DNA from: Cafeteria roenbergensis
Lineage: Eukaryota; Sar; Bigyra; Bicosoecida; Cafeteriaceae
Assembly (NCBI GenBank): GCA_008330645.1
Contig: VLTN01000073.1
Span: forward strand, 104,567 to 168,566
Reading direction: 5' to 3'
DNA length: 64,000 bases
The notes under the pieces were generated by a model. It had not been told where the DNA came from. It was given only the letters and a program-made list of their open reading frames with translations, and made no database searches. A program made the translations under genes and the position numbers. Below are positions 38,533 through 50,883 of the stretch, in pieces; position 1 is the first letter of the stretch; the number at the start of each line of letters is the position of its first letter.

Positions 38533-39490
38533 CCAGGCCACGGAGCCTGCTGAACACCGCCCGCCACGTGATCGGATCGCCCCTGCTCGCTCAGCGGCCG
38601 CCTGCCATCGGCCGCGCGCACACGCCGTCTTGCGCCGCCGCACCGCCTGTGGCCGTGGCTGTGCTGCATGCGCGCACGGCGTGGAGCGCCTGTGTGGGGC
38701 GCGGGCACCAATCACAGCCCCCAACGGAAGCCGCGCACTGCTCCGCACGGCCTGCTCCGCGTCACACACCTGGCCGGGCGTTGCGGACAGACGCGGCCAA
38801 GCCAGCACTCCAAGCTCGATGCTGTTGCTCTCCAGCGCGGCTCGACCGCTGGCACAGTCCGGGCACCGGTCCGGCCTTGCCCGCAGAACGCCTCCGCGGC
38901 CGCTGCCACCAGCGCAGCGGCGGAGCGCCCCACGAGATGCCCCAGTGTCGCAGATTCGTGGCGACGGGCATAGCGCCCGCCCGACAACGTGGTCCGTCGC
39001 GGCTCACGCCAGCCCCGCTCGACAGCGAAGCAAAGCTCCCCAGCGTGTGCCGGCTCACCGATGTCGCGGTCGGCCGCGACGCAGGTCCGTCCGTGCCCCG
39101 TACTCCGAGGCGCTCCCAAGGCGACCTCGCGCGCACCCGACGCCACGGAGGCCCCGCTCGGTGCACACAGACCCGATGGCTTCACCGGCATGGCACCAGG
39201 CGACGGGAACGAGGGCGGGCGCCTTGGTCCCCTGCTTGATGACGCGCGCGGGCTGCTGGACTCTGGGGCTCCCAGGAGCAGCTTTGCGTGCCACTCCGAG
39301 GAGCCCAGGCCACGCGCGCTCACGCTGCACCGCGCCAGCGTCTACTCGGGTCCGGGCCGTCACAGCGCCGAGCCGACGCCATGCCCAGCGCGAGGGCAGC
39401 GCAGAGGTCGCAGGCGCGAGCGAGTGTCCGGGCCGCTTCGGTGCGTGTGCGCGCGCCGCTCCTCGGCCAGCGCGGCAGGACTACTGCGGT

Positions 39491-39507
39491 GGTGTTGAAT
39501 GAACACC
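39491..39507 (-). terminator. Histone 3' stem-loop of H2B (39636-39998)
   Basis: Perfect palindrome in H2B sense. Confidence 0.85.
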
Positions 39508-39635
39508 GGGGTTTGGTGGCGTGGCCGGCCTCGGAGTGCTGCCGGCCACAGGGCTCGCTGCGCTGGGGCGGCTCGCCGGTCCGGGGCTGGGGGCGGCGCC
39601 GATCCATGTGCGCCTCAGCCCCGAGCCGCTCGCGC

Positions 39636-39998
39636 TCAGGCGGAGGTGAACTTGGTCACCGCCTTGGTGCCCTCGGACACGGCGTGCTTGGCGAGCTCTC
39701 CGGGGAGCACCAGGCGCACGGCGGTCTGGACTTCGCGGCTGGAGCAGGTGGCCTTCTTGTTCTGGCGGCACAGGTTGGCGGCCTCCGTGCACACGCGCTC
39801 GAACACGTCGTTGATGAACGAGTTCATGATGCTCATGCCCTTCTTGGAGATGCCGTACTGGGGGTGCACCTGCTTGAGCACCTTGTAGATGTACGAGCTG
39901 TACGTCTCGGTGCGGCGCTTGGGGCGCTTGGCGCCGGCCGTGGCGGCCTTCTTCGAGGCCTTGGCGGCCTTCTTCGACGACGCGGGGGTCTTGGCCAT
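39636..39998 (-). CDS. H2B: Histone H2B, cluster 2 copy b
   Basis: Same protein as at 11566; convergent with gene X copy 2 across the 960-base spacer. Confidence 0.99.
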   Translation of the reverse strand: MAKTPASSKKAAKASKKAATAGAKRPKRRTETYSSYIYKVLKQVHPQYGISKKGMSIMNSFINDVFERVCTEAANLCRQNKKATCSSREVQTAVRLVLPGELAKHAVSEGTKAVTKFTSA

Positions 39999-40250
39999 GC
40001 TGGATCGGAGGAGGAGTGCCACCGGGGCGGGCGGGCGGGGCGCTGCCGCCGCGACTCTGCCCGGCGCCGTGCGCCGCGGATGGGCGCAGCGGTGGCGGCT
40101 CTGCGCGCCGGCTGGGCGGCGGCCGCGGCCATGCTGCGCGCTCGCCGGCGGCCGCCTCTGCCGCCCCTGCGGCGCCTCGCCTCCGCGGGCGGGCGGGGAG
40201 GGGGCACTCCCCCCCTCTGATCTCCTCGGAGCCTCCACCGACTCTCTAGC
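39999..40250. promoter_or_regulatory. H2B/H2A divergent promoter region, cluster 2b
   Basis: 252 bases, equivalent to 11314-11565. Confidence 0.7.
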
Positions 40251-40637
40251 ATGTCTGGCAAGGGCAAGGCAGGCCGCGGCAAGAAGTCCGCCAAGGGCAC
40301 CACCCGCTCGGCCAAGGCCGGGCTCCAGTTCCCCGTGGGCCGCGTGGGCCGCTACATGCGCCAGCAGCGCATCGCGGCGCGCATCGGCGCCGGCGCCCCC
40401 GTGTACATGGCGGCGGTCATGGAGTACCTCGCCGCCGAGATCCTCGAGCTGGCCGGCAACGCCACCAAGGACTCCAAGAAGACCCGCATCGTGCCCCGCC
40501 ACGTGCAGCTCGCCGTGCGCAACGACGAGGAGCTCAACAAGCTGCTCGCCAACGTGACCATCGCCTCCGGCGGTGTCATCCCGAGCATCCACCAGGTGCT
40601 GCTCCCCAAGGGCACCAAGGCCGCCAAGACCGCGTGA
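40251..40637 (+). CDS. H2A: Histone H2A, cluster 2 copy b
   Basis: Same 128-residue protein as at 10927. Confidence 0.99.
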   Translation: MSGKGKAGRGKKSAKGTTRSAKAGLQFPVGRVGRYMRQQRIAARIGAGAPVYMAAVMEYLAAEILELAGNATKDSKKTRIVPRHVQLAVRNDEELNKLLANVTIASGGVIPSIHQVLLPKGTKAAKTA

Positions 40638-40720
40638 GCGCGAGGCGCGCCCGTGGAGCGCGGCTGTCCCGCGCAGCGGTGCCGGCCCGGCCCGCTCCAC
40701 GCACCACCCACCCCACCCCC

Positions 40721-40737
40721 GGTGTTCATTCAACACC
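40721..40737 (+). terminator. Histone 3' stem-loop of H2A (40251-40637)
   Basis: Perfect palindrome. Confidence 0.85.
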
Positions 40738-41110
40738 ACCAGACCGCGCGAGGCCACTGCATGGGAGGAGCCCACGGCGCAGCGCGGTGGGGCGGCAGCA
40801 GCAGCAGCGGCAACCGCACACGCTGCGCCTGCGCTCGAGTCTCGAACAGACGGCCGGCCCAGCACACACACACACACGCTCGCATGCCGGCCCAGGGGGC
40901 GCCTTCCGCCCGCAGGCTCGGTGCTGTGTGCGCGCGTGTCGGCGTGGAGCCGCTCGCGGGCCGGCGATTCGACGTGCGCGCTCTCGGCAGCCCCGACTGG
41001 CCCGGTGTGCGCGTGTGCCCGGGAGTGAGCCGCTTCCGGGGCGCGCCTGGACAGCGTGCGCGCGCTGCATCGGCAGCCAGCGGGCAGTGCGGCGCGCCTT
41101 CCCGTTGGGT

Positions 41111-41127
41111 GGTGTTGAATGAACACC
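41111..41127 (-). terminator. Histone 3' stem-loop of H3 (41296-41706)
   Basis: Perfect palindrome in H3 sense. Confidence 0.85.
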
Positions 41128-41295
41128 GGGGTTGTTGCGGGTGTGCGGGACAATGCAGCTCCCGGCGCGACCCGACTGCTGCTGCAGCAGCGGGCCGTCC
41201 CTGGCAGCGCCGCGGCGAGCGCCGCTCCGCCAGGCCCTCCAGCGGAGCAAACCAGCCCGCGCGCCCAGCCGGGAGTGCGCGGGGCGCCTGGGCGC

Positions 41296-42422
<1,127 letters not shown>

Positions 42423-42564
42423 GCGCAGGGCTGATGCGGCCCCGGTCGGCACGCGCCATGCGGAGCCGCGGCGGGACAGGGGCGTGAGCAGCTCCGGCCG
42501 CACTCGCCTGCGGCCCCGGCCCTCCTCCCCGGACCGTCTCCGGCGCACCCACACCCACACCCCC

Positions 42565-42581
42565 GGTGTTCATTCAACACC
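42565..42581 (+). terminator. Histone 3' stem-loop of H4 (42111-42422)
   Basis: Perfect palindrome; repeat homology stops about four bases further. Confidence 0.85.
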
Positions 42582-42585
42582 ACCA

Positions 42586-42749
42586 TGCAGATGGTGCTTC
42601 CTGCTGCTGGTCACTGGAACTGCCTTTTTCCCCTTTGCATGCGTCTCCACACATCCCCAATCGCTTCGATCGCTGGCAGAGCCTGGGCTCGCCGATCCGA
42701 AAAGAATGCTCGACAACCATGACTAGCGCAACCCCCACGTTCGACAGGG
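42586..42749. other. Intergenic, right edge of cluster 2
   Basis: 164 bases of lower GC containing the likely promoter and 5' UTR of the next gene. Nothing else seen. Confidence 0.5.
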
Positions 42750-45002
42750 ATGAGCTGGTCGAGCATGAGCGATGGAACCAAGCCTCGCGAGGCGTCAAGG
42801 CGAGATGGCGGGCTCGCCGCTGAGCCGGCAACGTCAGACATCGAAGGTCGGCTCCAGCGTGCAATTGCCAGCACTGGAGCGCTTGACGGTGCGACCGTGC
42901 TCCACGGCATCACAGGAATCCGACGGCATGTGCACGCGCTACTGGAGGCGGAGGTGAGACGTGCATCTCGGGGTCGACGTGCCCGCGTGAGCTGAATCCT
43001 CGTTTGCCTTGGCTGGCAGGGGCGACGGCCACGGCAATGTCAGCACTCGAAAGCATCTCTGCGTGGCCACGCGCAAGTGTTTCTGCTTGCCTCGCAGGTG
43101 GACCAAGTGCAGGCGGCTCGTCCTGAAGCTGGGCTGTGCGGGAGGCGAAGAAATCGCACAGCTCCGGACTTGGTTGAATCCCTCATTGCCTGTTCACAAG
43201 CAGTTCGGCACTTTCGCAAAGCCCCCAACGGTGCGGACGTTGCTGCTGCGGCTGCTTGCACAGCGGCGTCTTGCGCAGCGTTGTGTGGTCCGGTTGCATT
43301 GGGGTCGTGCCCGGACGAACTGGTCGAAGTTGTGGCCAGCGTTCGCGCCACCCTTTCAGCAGCCGCACTGGCTGCTGCCGGCCCGACCAGCAGCAGCGAT
43401 CTGGCTGGAACTCGCCCACCAGGCACACTTGATCGATCGGCCAGGTCTCTTGCCGCTCTTGGCCCTGCACTCACGGCGGAGGGGGCGCACAACCTCGTCG
43501 TTGCAGCAACCCTGCTGAGCTTCGTTGAGGCCGGGCAGCGCTCCCTACCTGGCATGGACAAACTTGCGTCTGCCATCCGCCAAGACGTGTCGATCGGGCT
43601 GGGTGCAGCTCTGGCACTGGCAGGCACTGAGCCGGCAGCGGCGATTCCCTTTGGGGCACATCCGGCAGACGGCGCTATCACGCACAGGAGAAGACGCCGC
43701 GGCGTTGGAGGGCAGCTGCCGCCGCGTGATGCGTCACCGCTCCTTGCGGATGCAGTGCCAGCCGACGGCGGGCTCCATGCTGGCCCTGCCAGACCGACCT
43801 CTGGCGATGGAGCGATGCATCCTGCCGCACCGTCGTGGGTCCGACGTCTGGCCGAGGCGTGCACCGACAACCTTGATGCCGTGCAGGCGGCGGCACTGCG
43901 GCTGGAAATCGATGCGCTCGCTGCGCCGCTGGGGTCATCCAGAGCGTTGCGCGAGTATTTTGAGCCAGCCTCGGCCGCTGCGTGCCCAGTTCAACCGCCA
44001 GAGGTTGACCCTTCGTCCCGGCTGTTCTGCCGGTGTCGGCGTTCGACTAGCCGCACTGCAGCGGAGCGGTGGGCCTTTGGCAGAGCCGCGTATCGGATGA
44101 GTACGGACGTCTCGGGGCTGCTTGCCCCGTTGATGGCGTTCCTGCTCGCTCTGTTGGCCTCTGCTGTCGACGCGCGGGTCACGCAGATCTGGTGGGCCGT
44201 GGACGCCGGCGCCGAATTGCTTGCCAAGGCTGCGGTGGAAGGTGCTGGCGAAAGCGGTCCTGCCTGGGTCGTGACTGCTGCGCGCACTGCTGCTGCTGCT
44301 TTCTGGGCAGTCGTGCTTTCGTTGTCAGCGGCGGCAGTGCTTCTGCCACTTGTCGGCGAGGCAGTTGCCGAGCGGTTGCAGGCACCCGGTTCACCAGAGG
44401 GTCTCGCTCGCGAAGCGACGCGAGACACCCCACTCTTTCGAGTGTGTATTCCCGAGGGCGCCCGCGTCACGGGCCAGGTGGCTGTGGACGACAGCCTGCT
44501 TGGCGGGGACCGAATTTTTAAGCCGCCTGCTGCGCTCAGCGGGGCAGCCATGACCGCAGCCGCTGCCGCGCGCGTGGCTTCGAGCCGGGCCGGGTCGGCC
44601 GGAGCGGCCGTCGCCAGCTCCGAATCTGCCGTAGACACAGCGGACGCTTTGCTCGACGGTGCTGCAGAGACCGGCTCCGTTGCTGATGGAGATGGCATCG
44701 CGGGCACCGCTGTCGCCGCTGACACAGTTGACGCGGGGCCAGCAGAGTCGACTGCCGACGCAGCGGCCGCCGGCGTGGTTGCAGAGGGGGGGGTTTCCGC
44801 TGCGACGGCTTCGGCTGCGGGAGCCGCGACGGCGGAAGCCGCGGCCGCGAGCGCGGAGTTCCCTGTGCCGAAGGACCTCCTTCCCGTGCTGAAGGCGGCT
44901 GCAACGGATCTCAGGGCAGCAGGCCTGGAGGAGGAGGCGCTCCGGGCCGAGGGCAACGCGGCGTGGCTCGAGGCGCAGCTGTGCTCTCCTGCCAGCGAGT
45001 AG
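42750..45002 (+). CDS. Unknown membrane protein, two exons
   Basis: Exons 42750-42953 and 43098-45002 (intron of 144 bases, GTGAGACG..CTCGCAG, phase 0) give 702 residues; a second Met five codons on (MSDGTKP) could be the start. I do not recognise the family. The first 400 residues are Ala-rich helices with no membrane segment (LVESLIACSQAVRHFRKAPN, NLVVAATLLSFVEAGQ, DNLDAVQAAALRLEIDALAA). Two hydrophobic segments follow at about 407-428 (SGLLAPLMAFLLALLASAVD) and 458-490 (FWAVVLSLSAAAVLLPLVGE). A C-terminal Ala/Ser/Asp tract then ends in a helix (LLPVLKAAATDLRAAGLEEE). Two nearby helices suggest a hairpin in an organelle membrane. It converges on the TBC gene. Confidence 0.7.
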
Positions 45003-45240
45003 CTGCGCCTTCTGTGGTGATTCGGGGCCGACCTCGAGTGTGGCTGGCTGCGGGTTTGCTCTTGTCTCTCTCCCCGCCCACGGCTTGGCAAGGGAATGCG
45101 ACGTGTCGCGCGCCCCGCAGGCGAGTTGCGCGCACGCGTGCGTGCCCGAGTTCGTGGTCTGCTCGGCGACGGCTCGCGGCGACGCACCAAGAAGCACTCC
45201 TTTGACACACGGCTGCGGCAGAACGAGGCTCTCCAGTCGC
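45003..45240. other. Convergent intergenic region
   Basis: 238 bases between the stops of the unknown membrane protein and the TBC protein; presumably both 3' UTRs. No gene or histone-type stem-loop. Confidence 0.6.
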
Positions 45241-48200
45241 CTACGTGAGGCTGCCAAACACGGAGCGCTGAGCAAGCTGAACTAGACTGGCTGTGGAGCT
45301 GGGCGCAGGGGCCGACCGACGGGTGCTCTCCGCGGGGGTCGGAGCTGGGGCCCGCAAACGCGGGGGCGGCAAAGGAGGCAGCGGCTGGGGCATGTGCGCT
45401 TCCATCTCGACAATTGCTCGGTGGGTTGCCGCCTTGAGAGACGGTTTACGGAGCGCTGCCAAGATGGTGGCCTCGGTGACTCGGCGCCAAGCCGCGCCTC
45501 GAAATCCAGTGGAAAAGCTTCCGCCCGTCACAACTGCCATGCAGTCGTCGTCGGATGCAGCCATGAGCACAGGCCGCAAGCAGCGAAGCACAGCGAGAGC
45601 TGCCACAAAGAGGAATGGGGTACCCAAGCAGAGCAACCCGTCCCACACTCGCATGGCCACCCGCAGCGGCAGTGAACGCACAAGCAGAGGTTGCGCCCAG
45701 CCGTAGAAGAAGAGGTCCGCTGTCACGCCGGCGCGTGCGAGACGCGCGGCAAGCTCCGGGTCCGCCGCCCTCAAAGCTTCGTCGAGCGCCGATGAGTACG
45801 ACGCGATCGCCACCGGGTCCACTCGCAAGAGGCGAAGCAGCATGGGCTGACGCGTGAGGACAGCGAGCATCCGGAACGTCGCCAGTGCCCCATCGTCGAT
45901 CCGCGGGCGCGCGCTGGAGCCCGAGGACGCAAGGCGGCTGCTCGGGTTGGAGCCTTCGGGCATGCCGCCGTCCCTGCTCCCCGCCGTTCCATGACCCAGC
46001 GGGCGCGCCAGCCTCGCACGCATTCGCGAAACTGCGACCGCGAACGCGTCGGCAGGGTCTGCGACGGCGTGCAGGGCCAGAACTGCAGCCACGTACGTCA
46101 GGCCCTGGATGTACCCTGTGGTGCGGTCCCAGAGCGCCAGCGCCAGCACGGGCTGCTTGACTCGCTCGAATAGCACCGTGCCCGGAGCGTGGAACAGGCC
46201 AGTTCCCGGAAACGTCCGCACCATGTCCGCTCCCAGGACCCGCACAGATCTGTGAAGCGCCGCCCTTGCAGCCTCAGCGGCAGCCCGCTCTGCCAGCTCT
46301 GCCGCCTCTGCCGCTGCATCGCGAGGGTGTTCCGCTCTTGCGTCACCCTGGCTGCTGATGGTGCCGTCGCTGCCACTGTCAGGCAGCGAGCCGGGGACGC
46401 CAGCGCGAGCGTCTTTCTCCGGTGCCGCCGAATCTGGCTCCTGCACATCGCTGCGGCTGCTGACCCCGCGGCTGGTGAGCGAAGGGATGGGCCCGGAGGC
46501 GGCGTGGGTGCGGAGACTGCGGCGCCTTGAGCCGTCCGTGACCACGCAAGCAGACTGCTGCCGCGTGAACGATGCCGCTGCACCCCCGCTGAGCCGTCCA
46601 CCCGCGAGCCCCAGCCTGCGCGGCTCTGGCGCCTCCATGGCCGCGCCACGAAGGCGCGCGTGCGCTGAAAGGAGATGCGCCGTGGCCTCCAGCGGGTCTA
46701 TCGGCGGTACGCTACCGGCTTGCGACGCTGCCGAGGTGGGCAAGCTTGCTGGAGGCGGGGCCGGGGCCGTTGGCGAGGTCCCTGCCTGGACGCCGGGGCG
46801 GGCCAGGCCTGCTCGGTGCGGCGCGTCTGACCCTGAACGCAGCACGTCAGCCGCCGTGGCAGCCCGGGAAATCGATGGAGTGCCAAGGTTGTGCGATGAC
46901 CGCTCGAGCGCCAGCGCCGCCTGGCTGTGCTCCCTGCGCCGCTGCTCGCGAGTCTCCAGCGCAGCCACCACGGCAAAGTTGTCCATGTACTCGCCGTCGC
47001 TGCCATCCTCGGAGGGCGGGGCAGCCGCAGGCGCTCCGCCGCTCTCTGCGAGGTGGGCCCCAAGCTGCGCGCGAGCGGCGCAAGGCGAAGGCAGCTGCTC
47101 CACGGCTGCTGGCCGCAGCTCCGTTCCTGTCGACGCTGCCGCCAATGCCGCTGATGGCCCGGTTTGCAAGCTTCCAGCCGATTGAGCCGCCCCACTCGGA
47201 GGGTTTGCTGCACCCGGCGGTGGAGCTGCCGTCGCTGCCACCGGCCGAGTCGGCGGGGCCGCGGCGGCCAGCCTCTGCGCCGCCATCAGGCCCGCTGTCC
47301 TTTCCTCCTCGCCCACCCTCTGCGCCCGGCTAGCATGCTTCTGAGCAGGCGTGTCGTCAGCCGCGTCGCCGTAGTCGTCGTCTTCAGCGCCCCCCCTCGC
47401 CCCGTGCCACACCAGCATGAGGGCTCGCTCCTCAGACCGGCTTGCCCCACTGGCTCCCCGGGCGCCCCTCACAGCGCTCGATGCGCCGCGCAGGGCAGCT
47501 TCAAACGCCTCCCGTGACAGGTCGAGAGAGCCGCCGTACGCGTCAGGGCCAGACCCCTCAGGCCCCGACCCCACGCCTGCCTCTGCCCGCGCACCTTGGA
47601 GAACTCTGCCCTGCAGGCGCAACAACCACAACCAGGTCTTGGCGCGTGCGCGATCAGACACGGGCTCGGAGACACAGAAGCGCCGGGCAGAATTCAGCAG
47701 CTTCGCCGCCTCTGCCGGCGTCACCAACTCCCACAGGTCAGGCGCCGCTGCCTCCGCTGCGGCGTCGTGCGCACCCGTGCTGCCGCTGCTTTGCCTGACG
47801 GCACGCAGTCTGGCCTCCTCTTCCCGGATCCAACGCTCGCCCCGGCTCTGCAGCAGCCCCGTCACTGCATCGAGCCACCGCTTCCAAGCGCCGCCGGGCG
47901 GCGCCGCGGCTCCATCGGCTGCCCTGGTTGGTCGACCAGACCCGCCAGTCGCTTTGGAGCCCGTCTCTGAGCTTCCAGCCGCGGGGCCGTCGTCTCGCCC
48001 GTCCAGCCTGCTTTCGCTAGCGGCTCTGGGCAGCGCGGGCGAGCCGTCACGCGCCGGTGCGGCCGGTGCCTCCCACGCAGCTCCACCTTGCCCCGCCACT
48101 GCAGTCCCCGCGCGAGAGTCTGACGGCAAGCCCCGGCCGCTGGTGCCAGCCCTGCCGATAGCCACTGCGCCGCTTTCCTCATCCTCGTCGTCCTCGTCGT

Positions 48201-50883
48201 CAGCAGCGTCGTCCTGTGCCTCGTCCAGCTCGTCCTCCCCGCCGCATTCGGCCGAATTGCTCCCGCGCCGCGGCCGCTGCAGCACCAGCAGCCTCCCCAC
48301 GCCGAGGCCGTTCGCCCCGCTGCCCACCAGCTCGTGGTCTGCGTCCGCCTCCCGTCCTGCGCCGCCAGCCGGGCCGCTAGCCGGAGAAGGGGGCAGCACC
48401 ACAACCTTATCGAAGCGCGTGCCCTCCGTCGGCAGGGTGGACTCCCCCGTGACCACAAGGTCCGCCGCGACGCCTGTCCCCGCCGCAGCTCTCGCGCTGC
48501 CGCCTGCCCGCCCAGCGGAAACGCCCGCCACAACGTCCGGCCATCGCCAGCTCCAAAGCTGGCCGCACTCGGTGGTGGCGGCGATGCGACCCCAGCCAGC
48601 GGAAAACGTGCGAAAGCGGGTGGCGGCCTGAGATGCTCCCAGCTGGAGGCACCAAAGTGTCAGGGCCGCAGCGCGCTTCGCCGCTGGTGGACCCTTTACC
48701 GCAGGGGCGGCGTCCTGGTCAGCGACCATGTCCCAACCGCTGAGGTCGTCGGAAGCACGAGCGGCGGCAGCGGTGGCGAGGGCATCGGCGCCGGCGCCAG
48801 CGCCGAAGAGCACATCGGAAGGTGGCGCTGCTGAAGCCCCTGCCGAAGGCGCGGGAGGGGCAACCCAAGTCTCTCTGCCGGGACCGGGGACAAGCTCGAC
48901 GCCTGCATGTGCGCCGTCGCTCGCCGGAAGCGGTTCGAGCGAAATGAAGGGGGGCGCCCCCTCTTGCTGGGGACAGGGAGCGAGGCTGGCAAGAAGCAGC
49001 TCGCCTCTACCGCCGGGCGAGCGGCGGCGCAGCAGCAGGCAGTCGGCTGGAGCCGCGCCGTCGCTGCTCTGTCCTGGAGTGAGATGCCCCCCTCCCGCTC
49101 CGGTGGTCGGCCCGGCTGGCAGACTGCCGCCGGCACCGTCGTGATCATTGCGGCCTCCTCCTCCTCCTCCTCCTCCTCCTCCTCCTCCTCCTCCTCCTCC
49201 TCCTCCTCCTCCTCCTCCTCCTCCTCCTCCTCCTCCTCCTCCTCCACCCATCGCCCAGCCAGGCGCCACGTCGCCAACAGGGATGCTGAAGGTTTCAACG
49301 TCGGCAACGACAGCACGCGACGGGGATCCTTCCTCCGGCGGCGCGCCCGCAACGTTGGCGCCGACGACCACGGCGACGCGCCGCGCCGGGCCCCAGGCCG
49401 CTTCACGACTCACACACGGCACCTCCCAGCGCCAGAGCGACCCTGCTGAGTCAACACCCCACACCGCCCCGCCGACGGCCGTCGCCGCTGCAATGCCGGC
49501 GCTGGCCCTGCCGCCGCGCGGGAGTCTGACGGCCTGGAACGCCAGCCTGGCCCGTCGCGGGGTAGGGGACCTGACGGCTCCACCAGAGCTGGGGGACGCC
49601 CCACTGGCCGCACTCAGCAGCTCCGTTGGGCGCGACTCGGGCCACGCCGCCAAGGCCCCGTCCGCCAATCGGCAAACAAACCAGCAGTCGTCGGCGCTGC
49701 ACGGATTGGCAGGAGCGGCCAGGAAGACGTCAACCGCGAAGGACCGAGACAGGCCCTCCACGCGCGACACGCCTGTGGTGTTGGCGGCGCTGGGACCCGG
49801 CGGGGTGGGAGCGCTGGCCCTGCCAGCTGATGCGTGTTTCACCGGGGACGATGCGGCGGAGCCAGCGCGTGCCCGGGTGACGCCTCCTGGAGCAGCCGCA
49901 AGAGCGGGAATGGCAGTGTGCGCGAGCACCAGCGCTTGTCCGTTGGCCAGCGTGACCGCACAGTGACTGGGCCCTGCTGCTGCGGTCTTGACGCGCCAGG
50001 CGTTGCCCCGCCGACCACGCTCCACAGCAAATGCTGTGGCGGCGTACCGGGCAAGGCGACGGCCCAGATGGGGGCTGAGAGTCTCTGCTGTGCTGAGCGC
50101 GGGGTGGTCTGGCCGCAGACCGAGGTACGCCTCTCCAGAGGCTGTCACTGCAGCGAGCGATACCGCGGCCGGGGGGGGCAGCGGAGATGAGGAGCCCGCC
50201 GCGCGCTCCAGAGCAGGGTTCAGAACGCGAGGCACCACTGAAACCTGCACGTTAGCGACGGCAAGCAGCTGCAGGGCCGTCCAGGGGTCGTTGCGGCCGG
50301 TGCACCAGTCGCTCGAGGCTTGTCCGACGCAGGGCCCTTGCGGCTCGCACCACGCCAGGTTATCAACTGCACGAGGGTGAAAGGCCCTTGCAATGACGCA
50401 GGTGGTATCCGAGACACGCTGAGATGCTGCAGCATGCGCCTCATGGGCTCTGGGCAAGCGCTTTGCCAGAGCAAGCATTGCGTCTGCGTCTCTTGCCTTG
50501 GCCGCGTCTTGCGCTTGGCGCTCGAGGTATGACAGCTGCTCGCGCATAACACTGGCAGCTCGCTGGTTGTCAGAGAGCTGCGGTTCCGCGGGGCGAGGGG
50601 GGTTGGTGGTGGAGGTGGGGGAGGGTGAATTCGATCTGGTGCCGGAGTCGAGGCCAAAAATAGTGCTTCCTTCCGGCAGGAGGCGAGCACTCGCGCGGCC
50701 AAGGCCCCTGGAGGCTGCCTGGACAGTAGCAACCAGTGCTGGCTTTCTTTGCACCCTGCTCGCTGCGCTGCCGCGGATCCGCAGCCCGAGCTGCGCGAGT
50801 TGCCAACACCTGTGCAGGTCACGCTCCGGGCAACGGACGCACCTCGCCGCACAGCTCGCCCCAGAGCGACCCGTCAGTCTCAT
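45241..50883 (-). CDS. TBC-domain protein (Rab GTPase-activating), large
   Basis: 1,880 residues from the ATG at 50883. The C-terminal part is a TBC domain: LGADMVRTFPGTG near 1553 carries the IxxDxxR arginine finger, GYIQGLTYVAAVL near 1591 the YxQG glutamine finger, and FYGWAQPLLVRSLPLRVAMR then VWDGLLCLGTPFLFVAALAV near 1724 closes the fold. What looks like the first TBC helices (LWELVTPAEAAKLLNSARRF, then WLWLLRLQGR) lies near 1049, so roughly 400 low-complexity residues interrupt the domain. TBC proteins stimulate GTP hydrolysis by Rabs in membrane traffic; both fingers are present, so activity is expected. The N-terminal half has no domain I can name. A run of about 33 Gly interrupts it. 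It is divergent from the eEF2 kinase gene. Confidence 0.85.
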   Translation of the reverse strand: MRLTGRSGASCAARCVRCPERDLHRCWQLAQLGLRIRGSAASRVQRKPALVATVQAASRGLGRASARLLPEGSTIFGLDSGTRSNSPSPTSTTNPPRPAEPQLSDNQRAASVMREQLSYLERQAQDAAKARDADAMLALAKRLPRAHEAHAAASQRVSDTTCVIARAFHPRAVDNLAWCEPQGPCVGQASSDWCTGRNDPWTALQLLAVANVQVSVVPRVLNPALERAAGSSSPLPPPAAVSLAAVTASGEAYLGLRPDHPALSTAETLSPHLGRRLARYAATAFAVERGRRGNAWRVKTAAAGPSHCAVTLANGQALVLAHTAIPALAAAPGGVTRARAGSAASSPVKHASAGRASAPTPPGPSAANTTGVSRVEGLSRSFAVDVFLAAPANPCSADDCWFVCRLADGALAAWPESRPTELLSAASGASPSSGGAVRSPTPRRARLAFQAVRLPRGGRASAGIAAATAVGGAVWGVDSAGSLWRWEVPCVSREAAWGPARRVAVVVGANVAGAPPEEGSPSRAVVADVETFSIPVGDVAPGWAMGGGGGGGGGGGGGGGGGGGGGGGGGGGGGGGGRNDHDGAGGSLPAGPTTGAGGGHLTPGQSSDGAAPADCLLLRRRSPGGRGELLLASLAPCPQQEGAPPFISLEPLPASDGAHAGVELVPGPGRETWVAPPAPSAGASAAPPSDVLFGAGAGADALATAAAARASDDLSGWDMVADQDAAPAVKGPPAAKRAAALTLWCLQLGASQAATRFRTFSAGWGRIAATTECGQLWSWRWPDVVAGVSAGRAGGSARAAAGTGVAADLVVTGESTLPTEGTRFDKVVVLPPSPASGPAGGAGREADADHELVGSGANGLGVGRLLVLQRPRRGSNSAECGGEDELDEAQDDAADDEDDEDEESGAVAIGRAGTSGRGLPSDSRAGTAVAGQGGAAWEAPAAPARDGSPALPRAASESRLDGRDDGPAAGSSETGSKATGGSGRPTRAADGAAAPPGGAWKRWLDAVTGLLQSRGERWIREEEARLRAVRQSSGSTGAHDAAAEAAAPDLWELVTPAEAAKLLNSARRFCVSEPVSDRARAKTWLWLLRLQGRVLQGARAEAGVGSGPEGSGPDAYGGSLDLSREAFEAALRGASSAVRGARGASGASRSEERALMLVWHGARGGAEDDDYGDAADDTPAQKHASRAQRVGEEERTAGLMAAQRLAAAAPPTRPVAATAAPPPGAANPPSGAAQSAGSLQTGPSAALAAASTGTELRPAAVEQLPSPCAARAQLGAHLAESGGAPAAAPPSEDGSDGEYMDNFAVVAALETREQRRREHSQAALALERSSHNLGTPSISRAATAADVLRSGSDAPHRAGLARPGVQAGTSPTAPAPPPASLPTSAASQAGSVPPIDPLEATAHLLSAHARLRGAAMEAPEPRRLGLAGGRLSGGAAASFTRQQSACVVTDGSRRRSLRTHAASGPIPSLTSRGVSSRSDVQEPDSAAPEKDARAGVPGSLPDSGSDGTISSQGDARAEHPRDAAAEAAELAERAAAEAARAALHRSVRVLGADMVRTFPGTGLFHAPGTVLFERVKQPVLALALWDRTTGYIQGLTYVAAVLALHAVADPADAFAVAVSRMRARLARPLGHGTAGSRDGGMPEGSNPSSRLASSGSSARPRIDDGALATFRMLAVLTRQPMLLRLLRVDPVAIASYSSALDEALRAADPELAARLARAGVTADLFFYGWAQPLLVRSLPLRVAMRVWDGLLCLGTPFLFVAALAVLRCLRPVLMAASDDDCMAVVTGGSFSTGFRGAAWRRVTEATILAALRKPSLKAATHRAIVEMEAHMPQPLPPLPPPRLRAPAPTPAESTRRSAPAPSSTASLVQLAQRSVFGSLT
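49154..49245 (-). repeat. GGA trinucleotide repeat coding for polyglycine
   Basis: The plus strand shows about 30 ctc units in a row. On the coding strand these are GGA codons giving about 33 consecutive Gly in the TBC protein. It is a microsatellite likely to vary in length. Confidence 0.95.
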
